A stretch of DNA of 19,842 nt from JAWXTP01 sp044433415. GTDB taxonomy: Bacteria > Bacteroidota > Bacteroidia > Bacteroidales > Rikenellaceae. The DNA lies in NCBI GenBank assembly GCA_044433415.1, contig JAWXTP010000046.1, forward strand, positions 1 through 19,842, written 5' to 3'. How positions within the stretch are numbered: the first letter of the stretch is position 1; each line of letters opens with the position of its first letter. A program made the position numbers and the translations under genes. The notes beneath the pieces are model-generated. The model was not told the origin of the DNA, ran no database searches, and saw only the letters and a program-made list of their open reading frames with translations. Below, in pieces: positions 8,736 through 15,991 of the stretch.

Positions 8736-8782
8736 AAAGAGTTGTCTGAAATGTTAAAAACCAATTATTAGAACTCCTCTTT
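8736..8782. repeat. Palindromic element, copy 1 (47 bp, degenerate)
   Basis: The ends AAAGAG (8736-8741) and CTCTTT (8777-8782) are inverted. The inner sequence GTTAAAAACCAATTATTAG is nearly the same as the inner and right part of the copy at 14196-14240 (GTTAAAATCCAATTTTAG). Its left arm is degraded (GTTGTCTGAAA against GACTTCTAAAA). The right end runs into the neighbouring gene and supplies the last codons and TAA stop of the glutaminyl cyclotransferase on the minus strand. Confidence 0.6.
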
Positions 8783-9877
8783 AATTTCTATCTCGAACAT
8801 TTTAGGCCAGTTTTTGCCTGTTATATAAATTTTATTATTCTTTTTGTCATAAGCTATACCATTTAAAACGTCTGTTTTATCTGTATAGTCTGCTTGTGTT
8901 AGAAGTTGTGGCGCTCTAACAATACCACGAACTTCACCACTGTCAGGATTAATGATAAGTATTATATTGTAGCTGTATACATTAGCCCATATCTCACCGT
9001 TTATCCATTCTAGCTCGTTTATATAATTTATAGCACCATCTGAGGTTAAGACCTCAATATAACTTTCTATAGCGAAAGTTTCAGGTGAAACTCTATATAT
9101 TTTTTCTGATCCATCGCTTAAGAATAAAGTTTCCCCATCTGTGGTAAGTCCCCAACCTTCTGTAGGATAGTCAAACTCTTTTTCTACCTCTAAAGTTTTA
9201 GGATTTAATCGGAATGCCTTATTTTCTTGCCATGTAAGAAGATAGAGCTTATCGTTTAATATGGTTAAACCCTCAGCAAAATACTTAGGGTCTAGATATT
9301 TTCTTTTAAGAGACTTCATAGATGGAAATTCCTTGTATTCTATATATGAAACTCCGTACTCACCGCTAGATTCATATAGATTATCATTATAGAACTCTAA
9401 GCCCTGAGTGTAAGAATCTGTAGCGTGTGCAAGTGTAGCTTTTACTTCCATAGTATACTCTTTAGGTTTGTTTTCTGGTAAAACTCTAAAAGTAGTATTC
9501 ATCGTAAAGCACTTTCCTTCTTTGTAGGCATTAAGAGTAGCTTTTGTAGTACCTACAGATATGTTCTTAGACGAAGGTACGATTAAAGAAGATTTTTTTA
9601 GGTTTATTTTTGTTGTATCTCCTATAAAAATTATCGTCGCAGAGTCTATATCTCCCTTAAAATTATAATGAAATTCTATATCTGTTCCTCTTTTTATAGG
9701 AGATTTAGAATTTAATTTGAAAGATTTTATGGGATTCTCACTAATTGCATTTCGTTTGTTTTTTGCAGTATTTACTTCGGAAATATTAGTGTTTTTATTG
9801 TTTACACTTTTATTTGCACACGATATTAATACTAAGATAGATAAGACAAAGCTCAGACAGAATGTTTTTTTATGCAT
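8768..9877 (-). CDS. Glutaminyl-peptide cyclotransferase, lipoprotein
   Basis: This 369-residue protein converts N-terminal glutamine of peptides to pyroglutamate, a common periplasmic modification in Bacteroidetes. It starts with a lipoprotein signal peptide (hydrophobic residues 8-18, lipobox LISC, lipidated Cys20). Residues about 50-135 resemble an Ig-like or beta-sandwich spacer. The catalytic beta-propeller of the glutamine cyclotransferase family fills residues 145-369, recognisable from SYTQGLEF (155-162), YFAEGLT (199-205), EGWGLT (240-245), SDG (254-256) and VLNGIAYD (337-344). It is probably the first gene of the minus-strand run, with a -7 box at 9901-9908. Its last residues, KEEF plus stop, are encoded by the end of a palindromic element, so the C-terminus may have been shaped by that element. 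Confidence 0.9.
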   Translation of the reverse strand: MHKKTFCLSFVLSILVLISCANKSVNNKNTNISEVNTAKNKRNAISENPIKSFKLNSKSPIKRGTDIEFHYNFKGDIDSATIIFIGDTTKINLKKSSLIVPSSKNISVGTTKATLNAYKEGKCFTMNTTFRVLPENKPKEYTMEVKATLAHATDSYTQGLEFYNDNLYESSGEYGVSYIEYKEFPSMKSLKRKYLDPKYFAEGLTILNDKLYLLTWQENKAFRLNPKTLEVEKEFDYPTEGWGLTTDGETLFLSDGSEKIYRVSPETFAIESYIEVLTSDGAINYINELEWINGEIWANVYSYNIILIINPDSGEVRGIVRAPQLLTQADYTDKTDVLNGIAYDKKNNKIYITGKNWPKMFEIEIKEEF

Positions 9878-9900
9878 AATTAATTAGTTTTTATAAAAAG

Positions 9901-9908
9901 CAAATATA
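9901..9908 (-). promoter_or_regulatory. -7 box for the cyclotransferase-uvrA operon
   Basis: The minus strand reads TATATTTG, matching TAnnTTTG, 24 bases upstream of ATG 9877. No TTTG occurs at the usual 19-21 base spacing; ATTG at 9934-9937 is too far. It is the only promoter-like site I can see for the four-gene minus-strand run. Confidence 0.4.
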
Positions 9909-9925
9909 AGATTATTTTTTTATTT

Positions 9926-9955
9926 TTTGATAAACAATTTTTTTAATTATCTTTG
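9926..9955 (+). promoter_or_regulatory. Promoter of tig
   Basis: A -33 TTTG (9926-9929) and a -7 TATCTTTG (9948-9955) are separated by 18 bases, close to the Bacteroidetes sigma-70 (RpoD) consensus spacing. Transcription should start near 9961, giving a leader of about 114 bases that begins with a palindromic element. Confidence 0.65.
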
Positions 9956-9960
9956 TACGC

Positions 9961-10006
9961 TTAAAGGAACTTCTGAAAACTAGATTTTATTAGAACTCCC
10001 CCTTAA
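9961..10006. repeat. Palindromic element, copy 2 (46 bp), start of tig leader
   Basis: The left end TTAAAGGAACTTCTGAAAA (9961-9979) and right end TTAGAACTCCCCCTTAA (9990-10006) are imperfect inverted repeats bounded by TTAA on both sides. The right end matches the ends of the copies at 8736-8782 and 17371-17535. It begins five bases after the -7 box, so it should be transcribed as the 5' end of tig mRNA. Confidence 0.6.
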
Positions 10007-10041
10007 AAAGTTAAGGTGAGTATTAATATAGTTCCTCTTAA
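9961..10041 (+). promoter_or_regulatory. Structured tig leader with competing hairpins
   Basis: In the transcript, 9961-9971 (TTAAAGGAACT) can pair with 10030-10041 (AGTTCCTCTTAA) over 11 bp with one bulged C. This encloses a second hairpin between 9995-10006 and 10011-10021 with an AAAG loop. The same 5' segment can instead pair with 9993-10006, as in the palindromic element. The two folds exclude each other. Whether this regulates tig, for example by temperature or translation, is inference. Confidence 0.4.
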
Positions 10042-10074
10042 GATAAACTTTTAGAATTCAATAATAATTATACA

Positions 10075-11421
10075 ATGAACGTAGTTTTAGAAAACTTAGA
10101 AAATCAAGGTGCAATTGTTAAAGTAACTGTTAGTGAAGCAGATTACATAGAAACAGTTACTAAAGCCCTTAAAGATTACAGAAAGAAAGCTAATATACCA
10201 GGTTTCCGTCCAGGAATGGTTCCTATGGGTATTATTAACAAAATGTACAAAAAAGGTGTTACAGCTGAAGAAGCGTACAAAGCAGCTTCTACATCTATGA
10301 TGACATACTTTCAAGATAATAAAATCAACATTTTGGGTGAGCCACTTCCAGCAGAAAGCCAACCATCTTTAGATTTTGACACTCAAGTAGAATTTGAATT
10401 CCACTTTGAAATTGGTATCGCTCCAGAAGTAAATCTTGATTTAGAACAAGTAGAAATTGAAAAATGCGTTGTTGCTGTAGATGACAAAATGCGTAAAGGT
10501 TACACAGAAAACTACCTTCGTCGTTTCGGTTCTTTAGTTGATAAAGAAACTGTTACTAACGAAGAAGCATTAACTGTAAATCTTACTAACGACGAAATGG
10601 ATATCGAAGATGCTTACGTAGGTCTTATTGGTATGAGCGAAGAAGAAAAAGCTCCATTTATTGGTAAAATAGTTGGTGATACTATGGAAGTTAACGTTAA
10701 CGAACTTTACAAATCTCCATCTCAAAGAGCTTCAATTCTTAGCGTTAAAGAAGAAGAATTAGAAGGTATCAACCCTATCTTCACTCTTAACATCACTCGT
10801 ATTCGTAACTTTGAATCTCCAGAATTAAACGAAGAGTTATTCGCTCAAGCGTTCCCTGATGGTTCAGTTAAAACAGTTGAAGAATTTAACGAAGTTATTG
10901 AAAATAACCTTAAAACTGACTTAGCTCGCGAAACAAGATTTAAATTTGTTGACGATGCAAGAAAAGCTGTTACTGCTGCTGCTGGTTTAACACTTCCAGA
11001 ACCATTCTTGAAAAAATGGTTATTTGCTATCAACGAAAACAAATTTACTATGGAAGAAATCGAAGCTGAATTTGCTTCTTTCGTAGATATGATGTCTTAT
11101 GATATCTTAAAACGTAAATTTGTTGAAGATGCAAAACTTGAAATCACTCAAGAAGATGTTAAAGCTGAAGCTAAAGCTCTTGCTGCTGCACAATTTGCAC
11201 AATACGGTATGGCAAATCCAGGAGAAGAAATGTTAGATAACTATGCTGACTCTATCCTTGGTAACAAAGAAGAAGCTCGTAAAATTTATGAGCGCGTAGG
11301 TGATATGAAAATCGTAGATTACATAGAATCTAAAGCTAAGATTAACGAAACAGAAATTACAGTAGAAGAATTTTCTAAAATGGTAAATCCTGCTGCTGCT
11401 GAAGTTCCTGCTGCTGAGTAA
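10075..11421 (+). CDS. tig: Trigger factor, ribosome-associated chaperone
   Basis: Trigger factor binds the large ribosomal subunit near the exit tunnel and shields nascent chains. The N-terminal ribosome-binding domain has the signature GFRPGMVP (residues 43-50), matching GFRxGxxP. The 448 residues are near the family's usual size. The central part (about 155-245) corresponds to the PPIase position but shows little of the FKBP consensus, as I recall for Bacteroidetes homologues. The helical C-terminal chaperone arms follow, ending in an Ala/Pro-rich tail (PAAAEVPAAE). It has its own promoter and structured leader and a terminator at 11448-11489, so it is probably transcribed apart from clpP, although the tig-clpP-clpX order is conserved. 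The regular codon choice (GAA, AAA, CTT) fits strong expression. Confidence 0.95.
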   Translation: MNVVLENLENQGAIVKVTVSEADYIETVTKALKDYRKKANIPGFRPGMVPMGIINKMYKKGVTAEEAYKAASTSMMTYFQDNKINILGEPLPAESQPSLDFDTQVEFEFHFEIGIAPEVNLDLEQVEIEKCVVAVDDKMRKGYTENYLRRFGSLVDKETVTNEEALTVNLTNDEMDIEDAYVGLIGMSEEEKAPFIGKIVGDTMEVNVNELYKSPSQRASILSVKEEELEGINPIFTLNITRIRNFESPELNEELFAQAFPDGSVKTVEEFNEVIENNLKTDLARETRFKFVDDARKAVTAAAGLTLPEPFLKKWLFAINENKFTMEEIEAEFASFVDMMSYDILKRKFVEDAKLEITQEDVKAEAKALAAAQFAQYGMANPGEEMLDNYADSILGNKEEARKIYERVGDMKIVDYIESKAKINETEITVEEFSKMVNPAAAEVPAAE

Positions 11422-11447
11422 TTAAATTTATTGAGCTAAGACTCTTT

Positions 11448-11489
11448 ATAAAAATATCTCTGGTTTTAATTAATCAGGGATATTTTTAT
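11448..11489 (+). terminator. Terminator after tig
   Basis: The arms 11448-11462 and 11475-11489 form a 15-bp stem (ATAAAAATATCTCTG and complement) with one G-T wobble and a 12-base loop. A TTTTTA stretch lies in the 3' arm, followed by T-rich sequence. It lies 26 bases after the tig stop. Confidence 0.7.
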
Positions 11490-11552
11490 GTTTAAAGCAG
11501 TGCAAGATAATTATTTTACACTACTTAGTGTATTATTGTCAATATAAATTGT

Positions 11553-11560
11553 TATCTTTG
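11553..11560 (+). promoter_or_regulatory. -7 box of the clpP-clpX promoter
   Basis: TATCTTTG matches TAnnTTTG, 75 bases upstream of the clpP ATG. There is no clean TTTG at -33; TTAG lies at 11525-11528. The leader would be about 70 bases. Confidence 0.5.
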
Positions 11561-11635
11561 TTTTTGTGTTTTTATTTACAGGAGATAATGTAGGAAAAGT
11601 CACGTAAAATAAGATAAAATTAAACTTTATATATT

Positions 11636-12307
11636 ATGAATTATAAAAAAGAATTTCAAAAATATGCGCTTGATCAAGGCATTAGCTCGTTAACACAACA
11701 TAGAGTTGATTCATTAATGTCATCGTATATCAATCCAACTATTGTTGAGGAAAGACAGCTAAATGTTGCACAAATGGATGTTTTTTCTCGTCTTATGATG
11801 GACAGAATCTTGTTTTTGGGTTGCCCTATTAATGATGATGTAGCTAATGTGATACAAGCTCAGCTATTATTTTTGGAATCTACAGAATCTGACAAAGATA
11901 TTAGAATATACATAAATTCACCAGGAGGTAGCGTTACAGCAGGTTTAGGAATATATGATACTATGCAACTTATAAGTTGTGATGTTTCAACTATCTGTAC
12001 AGGCTTAGCTGCTAGTATGGGAGCTGTGCTTCTTACAGCAGGCACTACAGGTAAACGCCAGGCTCTTCCTCACTCTCGTATCATGATACACCAACCATTG
12101 GGTGGTGCTCAAGGGCAGGCTTCGGATATAGAAATCACTGCTAAGCAAATTATTAAAACTAAGCAGGAGTTATATGAAATAATGTCTGAGCATAGTGGTG
12201 TTAGCATAGAGAAAATAGAACAAGATGCTGATAGAGATTATTGGTTAACATCTACTGAAGCTGTTGAGTACGGTCTTATAGATGAAGTACTAATAAAAAG
12301 AAAGTAG
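11636..12307 (+). CDS. clpP: ATP-dependent Clp protease proteolytic subunit ClpP
   Basis: ClpP is the serine peptidase that forms the double-heptamer chamber docking with ClpX. The catalytic triad is visible: Ser127 in GLAASMGAV, His152 in MIHQP and Asp201 in DADRDYW, with the E. coli spacing of 25 and 49 residues. The INSPGGSV motif (93-100) is present. It is 223 residues long, with an N-terminal extension of about 40 residues before the region aligned with mature ClpP, part of which is probably removed by self-cleavage. clpX follows after 42 bases, so the two form an operon. Confidence 0.97.
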   Translation: MNYKKEFQKYALDQGISSLTQHRVDSLMSSYINPTIVEERQLNVAQMDVFSRLMMDRILFLGCPINDDVANVIQAQLLFLESTESDKDIRIYINSPGGSVTAGLGIYDTMQLISCDVSTICTGLAASMGAVLLTAGTTGKRQALPHSRIMIHQPLGGAQGQASDIEITAKQIIKTKQELYEIMSEHSGVSIEKIEQDADRDYWLTSTEAVEYGLIDEVLIKRK

Positions 12308-12349
12308 GTTTTTGTAACCTTGTTGTTTTAAAAATATAAAAATAAATAT

Positions 12350-13603
12350 ATGGCAAAGAAAAGTGGTAGAGGAACAGATGATATGGAATGTTCTTTCTGT
12401 GGTAGAACAGCCGCAGATGGTGTTTTCTTATTTGCTGGAGAGGACGGAAGTTCTATATGTGTTGAGTGCGTAGAACGTGCTCACGTAATCATACAGGAGG
12501 AGCTTAAACCAAAGAGCAAAAAGAAAAACACTGTTGCTCCTATCGAAAATGAAATGTTGCTGAAACCTATGCAAATCAAGTCTATACTTGATGAATATGT
12601 TATAGGTCAGGATGATGCTAAAAAATATCTTTCTGTAGCAGTATACAATCACTATAAAAGACTTATGCACCAACAAAATGGTGCTGATAGCGACGTAGAG
12701 CTTGAAAAGTCTAATATTGTTATCGTAGGTGAGACTGGTACTGGTAAAACATTACTTGCTAAAACTATAGCACGACTTTTACATGTACCTTTTACTATAG
12801 TTGATGCTACAGTTCTTACAGAAGCAGGTTATGTGGGTGAGGACGTAGAAAACATCCTTACTAGACTATTACAAGCTGCTAAGTATAATGTTGAAGAAGC
12901 TCAAAGAGGTATTATCTTTATTGATGAGATAGATAAGATAGCTCGTAAGAGTGATAACCCTTCTATAACACGTGATGTTAGTGGTGAAGGTGTACAACAA
13001 GCGCTTCTGAAAATATTAGAGGGTACAGTGGTAAATGTTGCTCCTGAGGGAGGTCGCAAACACCCAGATCAAAAATTTGTACAAGTAGATACACGTAATA
13101 TCTTGTTTATCTGTGGTGGTGCTTTTGATGGTATTCAACGACGTATAGCTCAACGATTAAATACAAAATCTGTAGGCTATGGAGCTTCTGATAAACGTAA
13201 AAATATAGATAAAAACAACTTGTTGAAATATATTACTCCTATGGATTTAAAATCTTTTGGTTTAATTCCTGAGTTAATTGGTCGTGTGCCAGTTTTAACA
13301 TATCTAGAACCTTTAAATCGTGAGGCTTTACGCAAAATATTAACAGAGCCTAAAAACTCTATTATTAAACAATACACTAAGTTGTTTGAGTTTGATAACA
13401 TAGAGCTAACTTTCACGGATGAAGCGTTAGACTATGTTGTTGATAAAGCTATAGAATTTAAGCTCGGAGCACGTGGTTTACGTTCTATTTGTGAGGCTAT
13501 TATGATGGAAAGCATGTTCTGTATTAATAGTGATAATAAAGAACTTGTAATAACAAAAGAAATTGCAGAAGAGCAGTTTAAAAAGTCAAAAATTGCAGAA
13601 TAA
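12350..13603 (+). CDS. clpX: ATP-dependent Clp protease ATP-binding subunit ClpX
   Basis: ClpX is the AAA+ unfoldase that feeds substrates into ClpP. The N-terminal zinc-binding domain has C14-x2-C17 and C37-x2-C40. The AAA+ module shows Walker A GETGTGKT (127-134), pore loop GYVG (160-163), Walker B IIFIDE (188-193), the LIGR arginine-finger region (309-312) and the sensor-2 motif GARGLRS (373-379). Full length is 417 residues, as expected. At the ClpP-docking loop, where E. coli has IGF, this protein has VGY in the stretch KSVGYGAS (273-280). That should still be hydrophobic enough to dock, and I recall similar loops in other Bacteroidetes. The gene is followed by a compact GC-rich hairpin at 13609-13625. 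Confidence 0.97.
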   Translation: MAKKSGRGTDDMECSFCGRTAADGVFLFAGEDGSSICVECVERAHVIIQEELKPKSKKKNTVAPIENEMLLKPMQIKSILDEYVIGQDDAKKYLSVAVYNHYKRLMHQQNGADSDVELEKSNIVIVGETGTGKTLLAKTIARLLHVPFTIVDATVLTEAGYVGEDVENILTRLLQAAKYNVEEAQRGIIFIDEIDKIARKSDNPSITRDVSGEGVQQALLKILEGTVVNVAPEGGRKHPDQKFVQVDTRNILFICGGAFDGIQRRIAQRLNTKSVGYGASDKRKNIDKNNLLKYITPMDLKSFGLIPELIGRVPVLTYLEPLNREALRKILTEPKNSIIKQYTKLFEFDNIELTFTDEALDYVVDKAIEFKLGARGLRSICEAIMMESMFCINSDNKELVITKEIAEEQFKKSKIAE

Positions 13604-13608
13604 ATAAT

Positions 13609-13625
13609 GGGGGCTAGAAGCCCCC
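13609..13625 (+). terminator. GC-rich hairpin after clpX
   Basis: GGGGGCT-AGA-AGCCCCC forms a 7-bp perfect stem with a three-base loop six bases after the clpX stop. The T-run after it is poor (TTAAACTCTTT), so it may attenuate or protect the mRNA 3' end rather than stop transcription fully. Confidence 0.55.
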
Positions 13626-13649
13626 TTAAACTCTTTAGGTACTTTTGTC

Positions 13650-14177
13650 ATGGAAAACGTTAAAAATAATACCTTAGATACGATACACAGCAGAAAAAGT
13701 GTACGTTCTTATACAGAACAGCAGATTTCTCAAGAAGAATTGCTAACCTTAGTGAAAGCAGGTATGGCTGCCCCAACTGGTAAGAATGTTCAACCGTGGG
13801 AGCTTATAGTAGTCACTGATAGAGAGAAGTTAGACTATCTTTCTGGGGTGCTTCCCTATGCTAAAATGCTAAAAAATGCCCCTGCTGCCATAGTAGTATG
13901 TGGAAATGATGATACCGAAAATGGAGGTTCTTCATATTGGTATGTAGACTGCTCGGCAGCAACACAGAACATTCTTCTTGCAGCTGAATCTATGGGTATA
14001 GGTGCTGTATGGACTGCAACTTATCCATACGCTGAAAGAATGAATCCTGTAGCAGAGATTTTTAATCTTCCAACTAATATAAAATCTTTATGTGTTATTC
14101 CTTTAGGTTATCCAAGTAAAGAGGGACGTGCTAAGGATAAGTTTAAGGAAGAAAAAGTACACTTTGACAAGTGGTAG
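13650..14177 (+). CDS. Nitroreductase-family flavoprotein
   Basis: This is a 175-residue FMN-dependent oxidoreductase of the nitroreductase superfamily. The FMN phosphate-binding motif is at residues 14-20 (SRKSVRS), followed by APTGKNVQPW (41-50), GIGAVWTATYP (116-126) and the C-terminal VIPLGYPSKE (149-158). Length is typical of the short single-domain members, which act as homodimers with NAD(P)H. The physiological substrate cannot be told from sequence. It starts 46 bases after clpX beyond the GC-rich hairpin, so co-transcription is uncertain. A TACTTTTG sequence lies two bases before the ATG, but it is too close to serve as its promoter unless the message is leaderless. The palindromic element at 14196-14240 follows and could act as a terminator. 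Confidence 0.92.
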   Translation: MENVKNNTLDTIHSRKSVRSYTEQQISQEELLTLVKAGMAAPTGKNVQPWELIVVTDREKLDYLSGVLPYAKMLKNAPAAIVVCGNDDTENGGSSYWYVDCSAATQNILLAAESMGIGAVWTATYPYAERMNPVAEIFNLPTNIKSLCVIPLGYPSKEGRAKDKFKEEKVHFDKW

Positions 14178-14195
14178 TTTTTAGATTTTTTATTG

Positions 14196-14240
14196 TAGGG
14201 GACTTCTAAAAACGTTAAAATCCAATTTTAGAAGTCCCCT
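14196..14240. repeat. Palindromic element, copy 3 (45 bp, perfect arms)
   Basis: AGGGGACTTCTAAAA (14197-14211) and TTTTAGAAGTCCCCT (14226-14240) are perfect 15-bp inverted repeats around a 14-base loop. This is the cleanest copy of the family. It lies between the nitroreductase stop and the DUF2851 gene. A weak promoter-like pair, TTTG (14163-14166) and TTTTATTG (14188-14195), ends at its left edge, which would again put the element at a transcript start. It could equally serve as the nitroreductase terminator. Confidence 0.7.
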
Positions 14241-14255
14241 GTAATACATTAAGCC

Positions 14256-15545
14256 ATGATAACAAACGAAGAAAAAATAATGGTATACGCTTGGGAGAGA
14301 TGTGTCTCAGGCGTTGAGTGTCTGTCAAACGAAACGTTTACTGTATTACGAAAAGGCACTATGAAAGATGATGATAGTTCTTTATTTCTAAATGCAAAAA
14401 TAAAAATTGGAAATAAAGAAATAGAAGGTGCAGTAAAGGTTATTAATGACAATAAGCGCTGGGCTTTATGGAATTCTCCATATAAGGCTAGTGTTATTCT
14501 TGTTGTTACGCAAGACCCTAAACATAACTTTATGTCTTTTGAGTACGAACCAATTAGAGTGTTTGTTCCCAAAATAAAACCTGATTTTACAAATAGGTAT
14601 AATGAGTTAAGTTATAATAAAAGTGCTTGTTGTGAAGTTTTGCGTAGTCTAAATAATTTAGAAAAAGAACATATTGTTTCTCAGTTGGTTATCGAAAGAC
14701 TTAATGATAAATGTCAAAATATTGAATCCATATATAAAGAAACATCTGAATGTTGGAGTGATACTGCCTTAGCAGTGTTATTTGATACTATGATGATAAG
14801 TTATAAGGACTGTAGGGCAAGTTACTGTCAGTTAGCACGCACCATAGGCTATAATTCCATAGTGGCTAATATAATTAGTGGAGATTATGATGAAGATTTG
14901 TTAAATGTTGAGGCTTTATTTCTAGGTGCAGCAGGCTTTCTGAATATTAAGCAGAAAGAATACGATAGCTACACTTACACCTTACGTGCAAGGTTTGACT
15001 TATTAAAGAAAAGGTATAATATTACCCCTATGTCAGCTATAAATTGGTCTTCACGGACAACTTCTATCTCTTTTCAGTTAGCGCAATTAGCTGCTATTAT
15101 AGTGTCTGCACCAACTCTACATTATGATTTAGTTGCTTGTCGTTCTACTGACGATATTTCATGTATCCTAAAACCAAAGTTAAGTGAATACTGGTCTAGG
15201 CATACCTCACTGGGTGTAGAAAGCTCTACAAAAACCAAGACTCTTTTTACAAAGTTTAAAATAGAAAACATGATAATTAATTTTATTGTGCCTTATCTAT
15301 TCTTTTATAATAATGTATCATCTGTAAGTTATGATGGTGACAAATGCGAAGAGTTGCTTGATTTATTACAAAGTACAAGTGACGAAAAGAATTACTTAGT
15401 AAACCCATGGAGGAATTATATCGAAATTGATTCAGCATTTTATTCGCAAGCTGTTATACAACTTTCTAAAAAATATTGTATGCTTTCTAATTGTTATAAG
15501 TGCCGTTTAGGAAGAAAATATTTAGATAAATATGAAGTCTTTTAG
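14256..15545 (+). CDS. DUF2851 family protein, divergent
   Basis: This is a 429-residue protein. I recognise the Bacteroidetes-wide DUF2851 family from several landmarks: the start MVYAWER like HYVW, FLNAKIKIG (44-52), VEALFLGAAGFL (218-229), SFQLAQLAAI (272-281), EYWSRHTSLG (311-320), the IVPYLFFY region and a C-terminal Cys set C408-x4-C413-x2-C416. In relatives as I remember them, the N-terminal core reads GPDF...VEIH...SDW, thought to be a PD-(D/E)XK-like fold. Here those residues are replaced: DSSLF for GPDF, GAVKVI for GxVEIH and KRWALW for SDW. Nuclease chemistry, if the family has it, may be lost. The ATG at 14256 fits the family start better than the one at 14280. It ends 14 bases before umuD and is probably co-transcribed with it. 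Function is unknown. Confidence 0.8.
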   Translation: MITNEEKIMVYAWERCVSGVECLSNETFTVLRKGTMKDDDSSLFLNAKIKIGNKEIEGAVKVINDNKRWALWNSPYKASVILVVTQDPKHNFMSFEYEPIRVFVPKIKPDFTNRYNELSYNKSACCEVLRSLNNLEKEHIVSQLVIERLNDKCQNIESIYKETSECWSDTALAVLFDTMMISYKDCRASYCQLARTIGYNSIVANIISGDYDEDLLNVEALFLGAAGFLNIKQKEYDSYTYTLRARFDLLKKRYNITPMSAINWSSRTTSISFQLAQLAAIIVSAPTLHYDLVACRSTDDISCILKPKLSEYWSRHTSLGVESSTKTKTLFTKFKIENMIINFIVPYLFFYNNVSSVSYDGDKCEELLDLLQSTSDEKNYLVNPWRNYIEIDSAFYSQAVIQLSKKYCMLSNCYKCRLGRKYLDKYEVF

Positions 15546-15559
15546 GAGAGTCGTAAAAT

Positions 15560-15991
15560 ATGAAAGATAATAATTTACAAATATATAATACGGACAGTAC
15601 TAGTTCTGTGGAACTTCCGTTTTCTAGCTCAGGAATTTCTGCTGGTTTCCCTTCTGTGGCAGATGATTACATAGACTTATCTTTGGATTTAAATAAAGAA
15701 CTTATAAAAAATCCATCGTCTACATTTTTTGCTCGTGTAAGTGGTGTATCTATGATAGATGAAGGGATAGATGATGGTGATTTATTGATTATAGATAAAA
15801 GTATAGAGGCCTATGATGGCTGTTTAGCTGTTGCCTACGTGGATGGGGAGTTTACATTAAAACGCTTTCAAGATAAAGGAAGCTATGGACTCTTAGTTCC
15901 TGCAAATAGTAATTATAAACCCATTAAAATTACAGCGGATAGCGATTTTAAAATATGGGGTGTCGTTAATTATGTAATAAAGAAGATGTGA
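15560..15991 (+). CDS. umuD: UmuD-like self-cleaving SOS mutagenesis protein
   Basis: UmuD is a LexA-like S24 serine peptidase domain protein. After RecA-stimulated self-cleavage, UmuD' forms DNA polymerase V with UmuC. The 143 residues are close to the E. coli length of 139. The cleavage site is GISAGFPS, cutting between Ala28 and Gly29 where E. coli has Cys-Gly. The catalytic dyad is Ser64 (SGVSM) and Lys101 (LKRF), 37 residues apart as in E. coli. Its TGA stop overlaps the umuC ATG by one base, so translation is coupled. I see no LexA-type palindrome in front of it; the expected promoter may lie ahead of the DUF2851 gene. Confidence 0.93.
   Translation: MKDNNLQIYNTDSTSSVELPFSSSGISAGFPSVADDYIDLSLDLNKELIKNPSSTFFARVSGVSMIDEGIDDGDLLIIDKSIEAYDGCLAVAYVDGEFTLKRFQDKGSYGLLVPANSNYKPIKITADSDFKIWGVVNYVIKKM

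Noticed and set aside
13640..13647. TACTTTTG as a -7 box for the nitroreductase
   Set aside because: It matches TAnnTTTG but lies two bases before the ATG and has no TTTG at the -33 position; likely chance in T-rich sequence.
15988..15990. GTG start for umuC
   Set aside because: The ATG three bases later gives the family N-terminus and the common TGATG stop-start overlap with umuD.
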